DNA from: Crocinitomix algicola | GTDB lineage: Bacteria > Bacteroidota > Bacteroidia > Flavobacteriales_D > Crocinitomicaceae | Assembly: GCF_001661595.2 (NCBI RefSeq) | Contig: NZ_LYPF02000015.1 | Span: 124,001-188,000 of the forward strand | Length of the DNA stretch: 64,000 bases | Reading direction: 5' to 3' | Part shown: piece by piece, positions 43,571 through 53,906 of the stretch | Numbering within the stretch: the first letter of the stretch is position 1 | Layout of the letters: each line of letters begins with the position of its first letter | The notes under the pieces: generated by a model | What the model saw: the letters and a program-made list of their open reading frames with translations, nothing else | Told to the model about the DNA's origin: nothing | The model's database searches: none | Made by a program: the position numbers and the translations under genes

Positions 43571-44779
43571 TTAATCGATAACGGCAATTTTCCCACTTTC
43601 TTTCCGACTTGATTCGGTTAATTGCCAGATAAATATTCCAGGTTTTAACTCCTTTTTTAAGGCAATTTGATTACTGTTTGAAACCATTTGGTTGAAAATT
43701 ACCTTTCCGCTCAAATCCAACAATAGAAATTCACCATTTATCACATGGTTTTTAAGGTAAATCGTTTGATTCACTGCATTATAATAACAAAGGTTAAGGT
43801 CTTCAAGTTTATTTCTTTGGATGGATGCTGTTCGATCGGTTTTAACATCCATCATAACCGGTAAATGGTCAGATAAGAAATAAAGCGCGTCGGCAACACT
43901 ATCTGGTACGGTTGGATTATAGGGCGAATTAATAGCATCATTAAAACGCATTCCATCTTGCCCTAACGCCTGATAAGAAGATTCGATATAAGTTAAACCA
44001 TTGGCATTATTAAACACATCCTCTGTACAGAATATTAAATCAAATCGGTCATCCATACCTCCACCGGAACCATCTGCTAATGCTGCTTCCCTCGTGCTTT
44101 GTGTATGTAAATAAGCATAACTAGCATTATTGTTCCAATCGCCGATACTATTAATGGGATCGATTAAGGTGACATCTCCTGTTTCCCTTAATGCCAAACA
44201 GCCCGACTCATTCCCCGAGTAAAAGTTAAAATCCCCGCCTACAAAAATATTCTCTTTATTTTCAATATCATTCAACCTATATTTTAAAACCAAAACCTCT
44301 TCCTTACGCTGGTTAAAATGACCCGAACCTGCCTTTAAATGTAAGCTATACAGGTTTAAAAAAATTGTATCTGTTTCTGGCCCTAAGTCGGCTTGCTTGT
44401 AATAAAGTTTATATTCACTGATGTCCCGGAGGCCGGTTGGAATTTGCACCTGATGGCTTATCCCCAGCTTATCCTGATTGTAAAATAATAAATTATCGGT
44501 ATCAGGACCATCAAAAAAAACTGCAGCGGCATAATTCGTCCTACCAAAAACATTTAAAGCATTATCCAATATTAAATCGACTGCATCTGCCGTTAAAACT
44601 TCATTCACAACAAGAATATCTGGTTCGGAATAATTGATGATCTTTCTTAAATCATAAACTCTTCCTGGTGATTCTCCCGGGAAATTTAAGATGTTATAAT
44701 ACATGATTCGTAAGCTATCTTGTCCAAACATAGTGCCTATGAACCAGAAATTTAATAGAATTATCAATCTTCCCTTCAT
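43571..44779 (-). CDS. Secreted endonuclease/exonuclease/phosphatase-family protein with T9SS sorting domain
   Basis: The 402-residue protein has a signal peptide (to about FGQ-DSLR) and an EEP-fold domain with YYNILNF, VNEVLTAD (metal-binding Glu), FVGGDFNFYSGNES (the conserved D-x-N), and SDHLPVMMDV (catalytic D-H pair). A C-terminal beta tail ends in LKPGIFIWQLTESS..KIAVID, a T9SS-type sorting domain. It is probably an extracellular DNase or phosphoesterase that yields phosphate or nucleotides. Confidence 0.87.
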   Translation of the reverse strand: MKGRLIILLNFWFIGTMFGQDSLRIMYYNILNFPGESPGRVYDLRKIINYSEPDILVVNEVLTADAVDLILDNALNVFGRTNYAAAVFFDGPDTDNLLFYNQDKLGISHQVQIPTGLRDISEYKLYYKQADLGPETDTIFLNLYSLHLKAGSGHFNQRKEEVLVLKYRLNDIENKENIFVGGDFNFYSGNESGCLALRETGDVTLIDPINSIGDWNNNASYAYLHTQSTREAALADGSGGGMDDRFDLIFCTEDVFNNANGLTYIESSYQALGQDGMRFNDAINSPYNPTVPDSVADALYFLSDHLPVMMDVKTDRTASIQRNKLEDLNLCYYNAVNQTIYLKNHVINGEFLLLDLSGKVIFNQMVSNSNQIALKKELKPGIFIWQLTESSRKESGKIAVID

Positions 44780-44896
44780 CGTGCTGCAAATTTAAAGTAT
44801 TTCTTATAAATTATTATGCAAGCATAACTCGTTTTGCAAAAAAAAAATCTACCTATTCTGCAATTCGAGAATGATTATTTTAGTAATTTAAAGGGT

Positions 44897-45580
44897 ATGA
44901 AAAAAATCAACTCCCTCCTTTTCATTGCATTAATGAGTCTCATTTTTGGCTGTGCTCCTGCTCGATTTGTCGAGCCCTTGAACAAAAATGAATGGTCAAT
45001 TGGTGGTAATTTTGGTGGACCTTTATTGGATTTAAATGCACCAATTCCAATTCCTTTATCTGCTGTCGAAATTGGGTATGGATTAGATTCGAACCTAACT
45101 GTTTTTGGAGCTGTTCACACCACAGCTGCTTTATTTGGTAACGTACAGATGGACGGCGGGGTGACCTATCAGTTTATTGAGCAAGACAAATACTTGCCCA
45201 ATATTTCTACTAGTCCTTCTTTTAATTTCATTTACAATTTTGAAAATGGAACCGGCAAGGTTTGGCCTATTATCGACCTAAACGCATGGTGGAACTACGG
45301 TAAACGCAAGAGTTATTTCTACGTTGGTGTGAATAATTACTTTGAGCTTAGTGCCATGAACGCCGATGAACAACCAATTCGTCAGCATTGGATTTTAAAC
45401 CCTCAATTTGGTCATCTTTTAAAAGATAAAAGAGAAAGATGGCAATTTACATCTGAAATTAAATGGTTATCCCCAGTAAATGATAATTCTTACGCATTTG
45501 TACCATATAACACACTTGGAACGAGGGGCGCTTTAGGCTTTTATGTCGGTTTCCGATGGATACTTGGTAAAAAAAATTAA
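44897..45580 (+). CDS. Hypothetical outer-membrane-associated lipoprotein
   Basis: The start at 44897 (MKKINSLLFIALMSLIFGC) gives a lipobox (LIFGC) and AAGGG upstream; an in-frame start at 44834 is rejected. The mature part of about 208 residues has alternating short strands with aromatic residues (VTYQFIEQDKY, NLNAWWNYGKR-like) and ends in YVGFRWILGKKN, a pattern common to outer-membrane beta-barrel ends. The family was not recognised. It is followed one base later by another lipoprotein gene. Confidence 0.75.
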   Translation: MKKINSLLFIALMSLIFGCAPARFVEPLNKNEWSIGGNFGGPLLDLNAPIPIPLSAVEIGYGLDSNLTVFGAVHTTAALFGNVQMDGGVTYQFIEQDKYLPNISTSPSFNFIYNFENGTGKVWPIIDLNAWWNYGKRKSYFYVGVNNYFELSAMNADEQPIRQHWILNPQFGHLLKDKRERWQFTSEIKWLSPVNDNSYAFVPYNTLGTRGALGFYVGFRWILGKKN

Positions 45581-45581
45581 T

Positions 45582-46475
45582 ATGAAATATTTTATAAAAC
45601 TCGTTCCCATTATCGCACTGCTGGTGGGTTGTAAAAAATTGACACTTGACAAGGTTGCTTTTCCAAGTACCAAATTAGAGGCTTATCAATTTGAAAACTA
45701 CGATGCAGGAGAAGGAGCTGTTCCTATTGAATATGCAATTCAATCAGACAAATACACCTTAATAAATATGGTGTCAACCGATAAAAGCTCCGGAGAACAA
45801 TACACAATTTATGGGGTATACATTGGCGATATAAGCACTATTAAAGACGATACTGTTATCATGTATTGCCACGGACAGTCGTTACATATGGATGCCTATT
45901 GGCCCCGTGCTAGCTTACTCGCTAATCTCATAGAAAAATATAATTATGGTATATTTATGATGGATTATAGGGGATATGGAATGTCCGATGGCGAATCTTC
46001 TGAACAAGGATTATACGAAGATGTTGATGCAAGTATTAACTGGTTAATTGATCATGGCGCAAAAGCTGAGCAGACTTTTTATTATGGTTTTAGTCTGGGA
46101 TGTATACCCGTTATAGATAGAGCCGTTTATCGCTCCGACTTTAAACCAAGTAAAATCATCCTAGAATCACCTCTAGCTTCGGTGGCAAATTTGACTCAAA
46201 GTTCTTTATTATTAGATATCGATCCAGATTACATGACAACTTTAGAATTTAACAATGCGGAGAAAATAAAATCTTGGGGAAGTGATTTATTGTGGATACA
46301 TGGCAAAGAAGATGATTACATCGCTATCGAAAATGGTGAGTTAATTTATTCAAATCATAACGGAACATACAAGGAGGCCATTCGGGTACCAAAGGCTAAC
46401 CATTCAGATATTCCTGCAGTTTTAGGTTATGAAACTTATCTCAATAAGCTTGAAAATTTCATTCTTCGGGATTAA
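45582..46475 (+). CDS. Alpha/beta-hydrolase lipoprotein
   Basis: The start at 45582 (MKYFIKLVPIIALLVGC) yields a lipoprotein with lipobox ALLVGC. The 297-residue protein is a BAAT/DUF-type alpha/beta hydrolase: CHGQSLHMD for the oxyanion region, MDYRGYGMSDG, the nucleophile elbow GFSLGC, WIHGKEDDY for the acidic residue and ANHSDIP for the histidine. Its ATG lies two bases after the previous stop, so the two lipoproteins are co-transcribed. The substrate is unknown. Confidence 0.85.
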   Translation: MKYFIKLVPIIALLVGCKKLTLDKVAFPSTKLEAYQFENYDAGEGAVPIEYAIQSDKYTLINMVSTDKSSGEQYTIYGVYIGDISTIKDDTVIMYCHGQSLHMDAYWPRASLLANLIEKYNYGIFMMDYRGYGMSDGESSEQGLYEDVDASINWLIDHGAKAEQTFYYGFSLGCIPVIDRAVYRSDFKPSKIILESPLASVANLTQSSLLLDIDPDYMTTLEFNNAEKIKSWGSDLLWIHGKEDDYIAIENGELIYSNHNGTYKEAIRVPKANHSDIPAVLGYETYLNKLENFILRD

Positions 46476-46518
46476 AGCGGATTTTTATCAATATTTTTGT
46501 CCTCTGTAAGGTTTAAAA

Positions 46519-46683
46519 ATGACAGAAATAGAGAATAATAAAAACAAAACACCTAAAAAAAAGTGGTATCATAATGCATGGTTACAACGCATTGGACTAG
46601 CGGGTTTTCTATTTTTTCTATTTAAAGGACTAGCTTGGCTAGCACTCTGGTTTGGACTTTTCAAATGGTTTGGTGCCGAATAA
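46519..46683 (+). CDS. 54-residue membrane protein
   Basis: MTEIENNKNKTPKKKW opens a 54-codon frame with a basic, Lys-rich N-terminus and one strongly hydrophobic, Trp/Phe-rich segment (LAGFLFFLFKGLAWLALWFGLF), ending FKWFGAE. The charge pattern suggests an inner-membrane protein with its N-terminus in the cytoplasm. It lies between the hydrolase and the convergent TonB receptor. Small Trp-rich membrane proteins of this layout are widespread in Bacteroidetes; function is unknown. Confidence 0.7.
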   Translation: MTEIENNKNKTPKKKWYHNAWLQRIGLAGFLFFLFKGLAWLALWFGLFKWFGAE

Positions 46684-46684
46684 C

Positions 46685-49039
46685 CTAGAACCAAATCTTA
46701 TAACCAATAATCGGAATTGTGCCGTAATCTTTTATTTCTTTCACTGCACCAAGTTTTTCATCCCATTCACGTTTTAAAACAGTTCGGCTATTAAAAAGGT
46801 TTTTTATTTGGATTGAAAATTCTCCAGTAATGTTCTTTCGAATTCCTTTTAAGCTCAATGTGAAGTCAAAATTAACAAGACTAGGTTGGCGATCTGTATA
46901 GGGATTATTGAGATCATATTGCGTCCAACCATAAATTGCCGAAGCCTCTTCGTTTACCACATTTTGCCATGTTCCTCCTGAATGCCTTAGATTAAAGTTT
47001 AATCCCAGTAATCGTTTTTTATTATTTTTTGGCTTCAATTCAAACTCTTTCCCTCCTAAAATGTTATAAGAAAACTCTTGATCAAACTCTGTATTTCGCC
47101 ATACACCATCTCCCGCTTTATATTCAGAATTAAAAAGTGCTCCCGTTATCATAAAGTAAACTCCATTTTTTGTAAACCTCTGCAAACTCAATTCAAGTCC
47201 ATAATTTCTTCCTTCACCGCTATTTTCTAACGAAACATTTGGAAAACGTACCATTAAATTTTGAACAGAAAATGTCCCATTCGGATCAACCGGAACGTCG
47301 ACAAGGTACTGTAGATATGCTTCTGCAGTAAACTTCAAATTTGAATTAAACATATGTGCATACCTTAAAACAGTTTGATGTGATTTTAAGAGTTTCAAAT
47401 TCTCATTTAATAATTTAGACGCTCCATCGATACTTTTCTCTTCAGCAAAATAATAAGAAAGGTCTTCCACTCTACCATGCAAACCGTAAGCTAAAGATAA
47501 GATTGATTTTCGTGAGAGTTGATACGATATTCCTCCTCTAGGCTCAACCGAATACTGTTTATTTAAATCAAAATATAAAAAATGAAGACCAACATTCAAC
47601 TGTAAGCGGTCGGTTATGTTAAATTTGGATTGCGTAAAGGCTTGACCCGTGATCGCAGCTCCACTTGTTTGTGCTGTTGTATCAATTGCATCAAATAATT
47701 TATTGTAGTGGGCCGCAAAATACGTGTGATTAAGATGAGTAAGAATAACACCAGTCTTATTGACATGTCTTTTACTAAAACGGTGATTATAATCAGATGT
47801 AAATGTTAATCGTTGGTCGATATAATTATTCAATTCTCTTGGGGTATATGATAAATCATCTTCAATAAAATGCGCATCATCAAAATATTTTCCGGCTGAC
47901 GCTGCAATTACTGAATGCCAATAACCTTTTGTAGAAATTGGCTTATAATGTACGATTCCTATAGCTCCTGAATTACTTCCCAAATTTCGCCTAACGCGAT
48001 TGGTATTTCCTTCCCATTCAACACTATCTTCCTGGGCTGCTATTGTTAAATTTGATAATCCTCCAATTCCAAAAACTTTAAAGACCCCCAGTCTTTTGGT
48101 CGGGAAATTTAGATTAAATGAAAAATCTTGATAAGCTGGTACGATTGAAGAAAAGCCAAAAGCATTAGCTAACAATCCAAGAGATGAGTAACGATAATTA
48201 AACAAGTAAGTGGCTTTCCCTCCTTTTTTAAAGGGACCTTCAGTTGCAAAATCAACTCCAAGAACATTAATTTTAGCCGCGTGTTCCCGCTTGTCTTTAT
48301 TCCCATTCCTAAATTTAAAATCAAAAACGGCTGTAGTTGCGTTACCGAATTCAGCTGGATATGCACTAGCAAAGAATTCGCTTGTTGTTAATAATTGCGA
48401 ACTAAATTGTGTAACAAATCCTCCTGTACTTCCAATAGAAGCAAAATGATTAGGGTTATGAATTGGAATTCCTTCCAAACGGTATAGCATTCCAACTGGA
48501 GCATTTCCACGAACCGTAAAACTATTAAAACCACTATTAAGCTGAACAATTCCGGGGTAACTCGTCACCAAACGCATCGGATCATCCAAGCTTCCAGCCA
48601 TTTTATGTGCTTCTTCAATCTTCAGCACATAGGTCGACGCTATTGCCATCCTATTGATTGGTTCATTCCGCAAAACAGTAGCATCAACCTCTACAGTATT
48701 TAAAGCTCTAGGACTTTCAGACAATGTAATATTTAGGACTACTTCTCGTCCTGTTGAAACGAATATGTCTTCCAATAAGTAAGGCTCATAATTTGCCTTT
48801 GAAAAATGCATATTCGCTCTACCTACAGGAATTGAATCAAACTTAAAACTTCCTTCATTATTAGAATTTATCTGGAAAGTCTGTGATTCAAAAGACAATT
48901 GGACAGTTACGTTTGAAATAGGCAATTTGGTTGCTTCATTTAAAACGACACCTTTAACAATTTGCGTATAATCTTGCGCATGTAGCATAAATGCCCCAGC
49001 CATTAAGACTAATAGGATATACCCTTTTTTCCAATTCAT
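46685..49039 (-). CDS. TonB-dependent receptor with carboxypeptidase-like regulatory domain
   Basis: The start at 49039 (MNWKKGYILLVLMAG) places the signal peptide first. The 784-residue protein has a CarboxypepD_reg-like domain (about 23-105; VKGVVLNEATKLPISNVTVQLSF), a plug domain (about 115-230; FNSFTVRGNAPVGMLYRLEGIPI) and an outer-membrane barrel ending in aromatic YKIWF. It imports an unknown ligand using TonB energy. No SusD-like partner is adjacent, so it is not a typical polysaccharide-utilisation pair. Confidence 0.9.
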   Translation of the reverse strand: MNWKKGYILLVLMAGAFMLHAQDYTQIVKGVVLNEATKLPISNVTVQLSFESQTFQINSNNEGSFKFDSIPVGRANMHFSKANYEPYLLEDIFVSTGREVVLNITLSESPRALNTVEVDATVLRNEPINRMAIASTYVLKIEEAHKMAGSLDDPMRLVTSYPGIVQLNSGFNSFTVRGNAPVGMLYRLEGIPIHNPNHFASIGSTGGFVTQFSSQLLTTSEFFASAYPAEFGNATTAVFDFKFRNGNKDKREHAAKINVLGVDFATEGPFKKGGKATYLFNYRYSSLGLLANAFGFSSIVPAYQDFSFNLNFPTKRLGVFKVFGIGGLSNLTIAAQEDSVEWEGNTNRVRRNLGSNSGAIGIVHYKPISTKGYWHSVIAASAGKYFDDAHFIEDDLSYTPRELNNYIDQRLTFTSDYNHRFSKRHVNKTGVILTHLNHTYFAAHYNKLFDAIDTTAQTSGAAITGQAFTQSKFNITDRLQLNVGLHFLYFDLNKQYSVEPRGGISYQLSRKSILSLAYGLHGRVEDLSYYFAEEKSIDGASKLLNENLKLLKSHQTVLRYAHMFNSNLKFTAEAYLQYLVDVPVDPNGTFSVQNLMVRFPNVSLENSGEGRNYGLELSLQRFTKNGVYFMITGALFNSEYKAGDGVWRNTEFDQEFSYNILGGKEFELKPKNNKKRLLGLNFNLRHSGGTWQNVVNEEASAIYGWTQYDLNNPYTDRQPSLVNFDFTLSLKGIRKNITGEFSIQIKNLFNSRTVLKREWDEKLGAVKEIKDYGTIPIIGYKIWF

Positions 49040-49099
49040 CGTCTGCAAAATTACAGGCAAATTTGAATTGGATTGTCACATCTATGTCATGTTTTTGGA

Positions 49100-49420
49100 T
49101 TATGCTTCCGTGGTCGGTCCTCCAAAATTCATTGGAATCCCTTGGGGCTGATCATGCGTTTTAATAGTACCATGAATTGATTCGTACTTATTAATATTAT
49201 CGCGCAACGCCATCACTAATTTCTTTGCATTTTCTGGAGTCATCACGACACGCGACTTAACTTTACCTTTGGGTACACCTGGCATTAACTGAATAAAGTC
49301 AACAATAAATTCACTTGTAGAGTGTGTTATAATTGATAAATTAGAATATTGACCTTCTGCAACTTCTTCCGGTAATTCGATATTAATTTGATTTCCTTTT
49401 TTTTCTTGTGAATCGCTCAT
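49100..49420 (-). CDS. DUF3467 domain protein
   Basis: The 106-residue protein matches the DUF3467 pattern: INIELPEEVAEGQYSNLSII, then FIVDFIQLMPGVPKGKVKSRVVMTPENAKKLVMAL. It is almost always found beside rpoC in Bacteroidetes, as here, downstream of the rpoC terminator. Function is unknown; its position suggests a link to transcription or ribosome genes. Confidence 0.88.
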   Translation of the reverse strand: MSDSQEKKGNQINIELPEEVAEGQYSNLSIITHSTSEFIVDFIQLMPGVPKGKVKSRVVMTPENAKKLVMALRDNINKYESIHGTIKTHDQPQGIPMNFGGPTTEA

Positions 49421-49460
49421 TACGTGATTTCGCTTTTAGTTAAAACTTAAAGATACAAAA

Positions 49461-49489
49461 AAACCGCCTCGGCAAAGCTGAGGCGGTTT
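49461..49489 (-). terminator. Intrinsic terminator of rpoC
   Basis: AAACCGCCTCAGC-type arms with a TTTG loop (perfect 12-bp GC-rich stem) followed on the minus strand by TTTTTGTATC, 21 bp past the rpoC stop. Confidence 0.88.
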
Positions 49490-49509
49490 CTGAATTTTAA
49501 AAAATTCTA

Positions 49510-52500
49510 TTAATCATTTTGTGATTCTACAAGTTCATCGTATTCTGCTTGATTTCCTACTACTAATTTTTGGAACTCTCTGAAACCTGTACCAGCAGGG
49601 ATTTTATGTCCTACAATTACATTTTCTTTCAATCCAAGTAAGAAGTCTTCTTTACCATTAAGGGCCGCTTCATTCAGTACTTTTGTAGTTTCCTGGAATG
49701 ATGCAGCAGAGATAAAGCTTCGTGTTTGAAGAGATGCACGAGTAATACCTTGAAGTACAGGAGTTGACGTTGCAGGAACGGCATCCCTTGCTTCTACTGG
49801 TTGTTTATCTTTACGTTTAAGCATAGAGTTTTCATCTCTCAATCTACGTGCAGTAATGATTTGACCAGCCTTCATTGTATCAGACTCTCCTGGCTCAACA
49901 ACAACCTTCTTACCGTAAAGTGCATCATTTTCTTCAAAGAAATCAGCTTTATGCACCGATTGGTTTTCTAATAGTTTAGTATCACCAGCATCTGTAATCT
50001 CAACTTTAAGCATCATTTGGCGAACGATTACCTCAAAGTGTTTATCGTTAATTTTCACCCCTTGCAAACGGTAAACTTCTTGAACTTCATTTACTAAGTA
50101 TTCTTGAACAGCAGTTGGTCCTTTGATATTTAAGATATCTTTAGGAGTAATTGCACCGTCTGTTAAAGATTGACCAGCTTTCACATAATCATTCTCTTGA
50201 ACAAGAATATGCTTCGATAATGGAGCAAGATATTTACGTACTTGACCTGTTTTTGATTCGATAATTACCTCACGGTTACCTCTTTTGATTTTACCGTATG
50301 ATACAATACCATCAATTTCAGAAACTGTAGCTGGGTTTGAAGGGTTACGTGCCTCGAATAACTCAGTCACACGAGGAAGACCTCCAGTAATATCCCCAGA
50401 TTTACCAGCTACACGAGGAATTTTTACTAGGATAATACCTGCTTCAATTTTCGCGCCGTCCTCAACAATAATGTGAGCACCTACTGGTAAGTTATAAGAT
50501 CGAATCGGTTCTTTTGTTTTACTGTCAATAACAGTTACTGTTGGAACGTTTTTCTTTCTTCTATTTTCAGTAATTACTTTCTCTCTAAATCCTGTTTGCT
50601 CATCGATTTCTTCTCTGAAAGTTTCACCTTCGATAATGTTTTCGAATAACACCTCTCCCTTATTCTCTGATAAGATTACTGCGTTATACGGATCCCATTT
50701 ACAAATTACATCACCTTTCTTAATTTTACCACTTGGCTTAGAAACCATTTGAGCACCATAAGGAATATTTGCTGTCATCATAACAATTCCAGTATCCGGG
50801 TGCGTAATTTTAGCTTCACCTGAACGTCCTAGAACCATTTCAACTTCGTTTCCTTCTTTATCCTTAGATTTAACCGTTCTTAATTCATCGATTTCTAAGT
50901 TACCATCAAACTTAGCGATTAAGCTCGAATCATCCGCAATGTTCGATGCTGTACCCCCTACGTGGAATGTTCTTAGTGTCAACTGTGTACCTGGCTCACC
51001 AATTGATTGAGCGGCAATCACACCAACAGCGTCACCCTTAACAGCCATTCGACTTGTTGATAGGTTTCTACCATAACATTTACCACACACTCCTCGCTTC
51101 ATTTCACAAGTCAATACCGAACGAACTTCTACTTCTTCAATTCCTGCATCTTCAATTAGCTTAGCAAATTTCTCAGTGATTTCTTCTCCAGCTTCTAAAA
51201 TTACATCTTCTGTACCCGGTACAAAAACATCATGAACAGTTACACGACCTAAAATTCTGTCGTATAAAGATTCTACGATATCATCGTTCTTCTTTAATGC
51301 TGTTACAGTAATTCCTCTTAAGGTTCCACAGTCATCTTCATTAATAACCACATCTTGTGCAACATCCACTAAACGACGAGTTAAATAACCCGCATCGGCC
51401 GTTTTCAAGGCAGTATCCGCAAGACCTTTACGGGCACCGTGAGTAGAAATAAAGTACTCTAATACCGAAAGACCTTCTTTAAAGTTTGATAAAATTGGGT
51501 TCTCAATAATATCCTGAGAAGAAGCTCCTGATTTTTGTGGTTTCGCCATCAATCCCCTCATTCCTGATAACTGACGAATTTGCTCTTTCGATCCACGTGC
51601 ACCAGAATCCATCATCATAAAGATTGAGTTGAATCCTTGTTGGTCAGCAATCAATCTATTCATTAAAGCCGACGTTAAACGCGTATTTGTATGCGTCCAG
51701 ATATCAATAATTTGGTTATAACGTTCGTTATTCGTAATAAGTCCCATATTATAGTTCATCATTACTTCATCCACTTCTTTGTTGGCTTTTTCAACCATCA
51801 CTTCTTTTTCCGGAGGAATAATAACGTCATCCAATACAAACGAAAGACCACCTTTAAAGGCCATATGGTATCCCATTTGTTTAATATCATCCAAGAACTG
51901 AGCTGTACGTGCAGTTCCACAAACAGCTAATACTTTAGAAATAATATTTCGTAATGCTTTTTTAGTTAAGATTTCATTCACATATCCAACTTCCTCAGGA
52001 ACAAGTTGATTGAACATTACACGACCAACAGTTGTATCGATGATTCGTTCAACACGTTCTCCGTTTTCGTCGATATCATGTGTTCTCACCTTAATTCCTG
52101 CATGCATTTCTACAGCCTCTTCGTTTTTAGCGATAATCACCTCTTCTGGAGAGTAGAAAGTCATGCCTTCACCTTTCACCTTAACTTTATCATCCGACTT
52201 TTTAAGTTTCGTGATATAGTAAAGACCCAATACCATATCCTGAGAAGGTACTGTAATAGGAGCACCGTTTGCAGAGTTACGGATATTGTGTGAAGAAAGC
52301 ATTAATACTTGTGCTTCCAATATTGCGGCATTCCCTAATGGTAAATGAACCGCCATTTGATCCCCATCGAAATCGGCGTTGAATGCCGTACAAACTAATG
52401 GGTGAAGACGAATTGCTTTACCTTCAATTAATTTAGGTTGGAAAGCCTGAATACCTAATCGGTGAAGTGTTGGTGCACGGTTTAAAAGAACAGGATGTCC

Positions 52501-53802
52501 TTTCAATACGTTTTCCAAAATATCCCACACGATTGGCTCTTTTTTATCAACTATTTTCTTCGCTGATTTTACCGTTTTTACAACACCTCTTTCAATCAAT
52601 TTACGAATGATAAAAGGCTTAAATAATTCGGCAGCCATATTTTTAGGTAAACCACACTCATGTAATTTTAAGTTAGGTCCAACCACAATTACTGAACGAG
52701 CTGAATAATCAACACGCTTACCTAGTAAGTTTTGTCTAAAACGACCTTGTTTACCTTTCAATGAATCCGAAAGTGATTTTAATGGTCGATTTGACTCCGT
52801 CTTAACAGCAGAAGATTTTCTCGAGTTATCAAATAATGAATCGACAGACTCTTGTAGCATCCTTTTCTCATTTCTAAGGATTACTTCTGGTGCTTTAATT
52901 TCTAACAATCGTTTCAAACGGTTGTTTCTAATAATTACACGACGGTATAAGTCATTCAAATCTGAAGTGGCGAAACGTCCTCCATCCAATGGAACTAATG
53001 GTCTTAATTCTGGTGGAATAACAGGAACAACCTTTACAATCATCCATTCCGGTCTATTTTCGACACGAGTTTGAGAATCACGTAATGATTCAACAACTTG
53101 AAGACGTTTTAAAGCCTCTTTTTTACGCTGTTGAGAAGTCTCAGTATTTGCTTTATGTCTTAAATCATAAGAAAGAGAATCTAAATCCAAACGCTGCAAT
53201 AAATCATGCAATGCTTCTGCACCCATTTTTGCAATGAATTTATTTGGATCATTATCCTCTAAATATTGATTTTCTTTTGGTAATTCATCTAAAATATCAA
53301 GGTATTCCTCTTCAGTCAAGAAATCCATGTATTCTAATGGTTCACCATCAACACGCTCAGCTTCCCCTTTTTGGATAACTACATATCTTTCGTAGTAAAT
53401 AATTTGATCCAATTTCTTAGTTGGTAAACCTAATAAATAACCAATTTTATTTGGTAATGAACGGAAATACCAGATATGCGCAACAGGAACGACCAATGAG
53501 ATATGTCCCATTCGCTCTCTACGCACTTTCTTTTCGGTAACCTCTACACCACAACGGTCACAAACAATTCCTTTATAACGAATTCGTTTATATTTACCGC
53601 AATGGCACTCATAATCCTTAACGGGGCCGAAGATTCTTTCACAGAATAAACCATCACGCTCCGGCTTATAAGTTCTATAGTTGATTGTTTCAGGCTTCAA
53701 AACCTCCCCAAACGATTTTTCTAAAATCATTTCAGGTGAAGCTAAACTAATCGTTATTTTATTAAAGTTACTCTTCGATTTTTGCTCTTTTCTATAAGCC
53801 AT
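49510..53802 (-). CDS. rpoC: RNA polymerase subunit beta'
   Basis: The 1430-residue protein has the N-terminal zinc ribbon ([20 protein letters not shown]), the active-site [12 protein letters not shown] at 475-486 with the three Mg-binding aspartates, the trigger-loop region [19 protein letters not shown], and the C-terminal CGKCYGRNL zinc site. Length is normal for Bacteroidetes. It follows rpoB after 104 bp containing a hairpin. Confidence 0.98.
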   Translation of the reverse strand: MAYRKEQKSKSNFNKITISLASPEMILEKSFGEVLKPETINYRTYKPERDGLFCERIFGPVKDYECHCGKYKRIRYKGIVCDRCGVEVTEKKVRRERMGHISLVVPVAHIWYFRSLPNKIGYLLGLPTKKLDQIIYYERYVVIQKGEAERVDGEPLEYMDFLTEEEYLDILDELPKENQYLEDNDPNKFIAKMGAEALHDLLQRLDLDSLSYDLRHKANTETSQQRKKEALKRLQVVESLRDSQTRVENRPEWMIVKVVPVIPPELRPLVPLDGGRFATSDLNDLYRRVIIRNNRLKRLLEIKAPEVILRNEKRMLQESVDSLFDNSRKSSAVKTESNRPLKSLSDSLKGKQGRFRQNLLGKRVDYSARSVIVVGPNLKLHECGLPKNMAAELFKPFIIRKLIERGVVKTVKSAKKIVDKKEPIVWDILENVLKGHPVLLNRAPTLHRLGIQAFQPKLIEGKAIRLHPLVCTAFNADFDGDQMAVHLPLGNAAILEAQVLMLSSHNIRNSANGAPITVPSQDMVLGLYYITKLKKSDDKVKVKGEGMTFYSPEEVIIAKNEEAVEMHAGIKVRTHDIDENGERVERIIDTTVGRVMFNQLVPEEVGYVNEILTKKALRNIISKVLAVCGTARTAQFLDDIKQMGYHMAFKGGLSFVLDDVIIPPEKEVMVEKANKEVDEVMMNYNMGLITNNERYNQIIDIWTHTNTRLTSALMNRLIADQQGFNSIFMMMDSGARGSKEQIRQLSGMRGLMAKPQKSGASSQDIIENPILSNFKEGLSVLEYFISTHGARKGLADTALKTADAGYLTRRLVDVAQDVVINEDDCGTLRGITVTALKKNDDIVESLYDRILGRVTVHDVFVPGTEDVILEAGEEITEKFAKLIEDAGIEEVEVRSVLTCEMKRGVCGKCYGRNLSTSRMAVKGDAVGVIAAQSIGEPGTQLTLRTFHVGGTASNIADDSSLIAKFDGNLEIDELRTVKSKDKEGNEVEMVLGRSGEAKITHPDTGIVMMTANIPYGAQMVSKPSGKIKKGDVICKWDPYNAVILSENKGEVLFENIIEGETFREEIDEQTGFREKVITENRRKKNVPTVTVIDSKTKEPIRSYNLPVGAHIIVEDGAKIEAGIILVKIPRVAGKSGDITGGLPRVTELFEARNPSNPATVSEIDGIVSYGKIKRGNREVIIESKTGQVRKYLAPLSKHILVQENDYVKAGQSLTDGAITPKDILNIKGPTAVQEYLVNEVQEVYRLQGVKINDKHFEVIVRQMMLKVEITDAGDTKLLENQSVHKADFFEENDALYGKKVVVEPGESDTMKAGQIITARRLRDENSMLKRKDKQPVEARDAVPATSTPVLQGITRASLQTRSFISAASFQETTKVLNEAALNGKEDFLLGLKENVIVGHKIPAGTGFREFQKLVVGNQAEYDELVESQND

Positions 53803-53836
53803 AATACTTGTTTAGATTAAAGAGTTAAGAAAAAGA

Positions 53837-53868
53837 ACAAAGTGAGAAGTGAAACCACTCTACTTTGT
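53837..53868 (-). terminator. Attenuator-like hairpin between rpoB and rpoC
   Basis: On the minus strand ACAAAGT..GAGTG pairs with CACTT..ACTTTGT around a GTTT loop and is followed by TCTTTTTCTT. The stem has internal mismatches; it may lower or time rpoC expression or be a processing site. Confidence 0.4.
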
Positions 53869-53906
53869 CTTTCTTCTTTCATCTATTTTCCTTTTTCCTT
53901 AATTAA

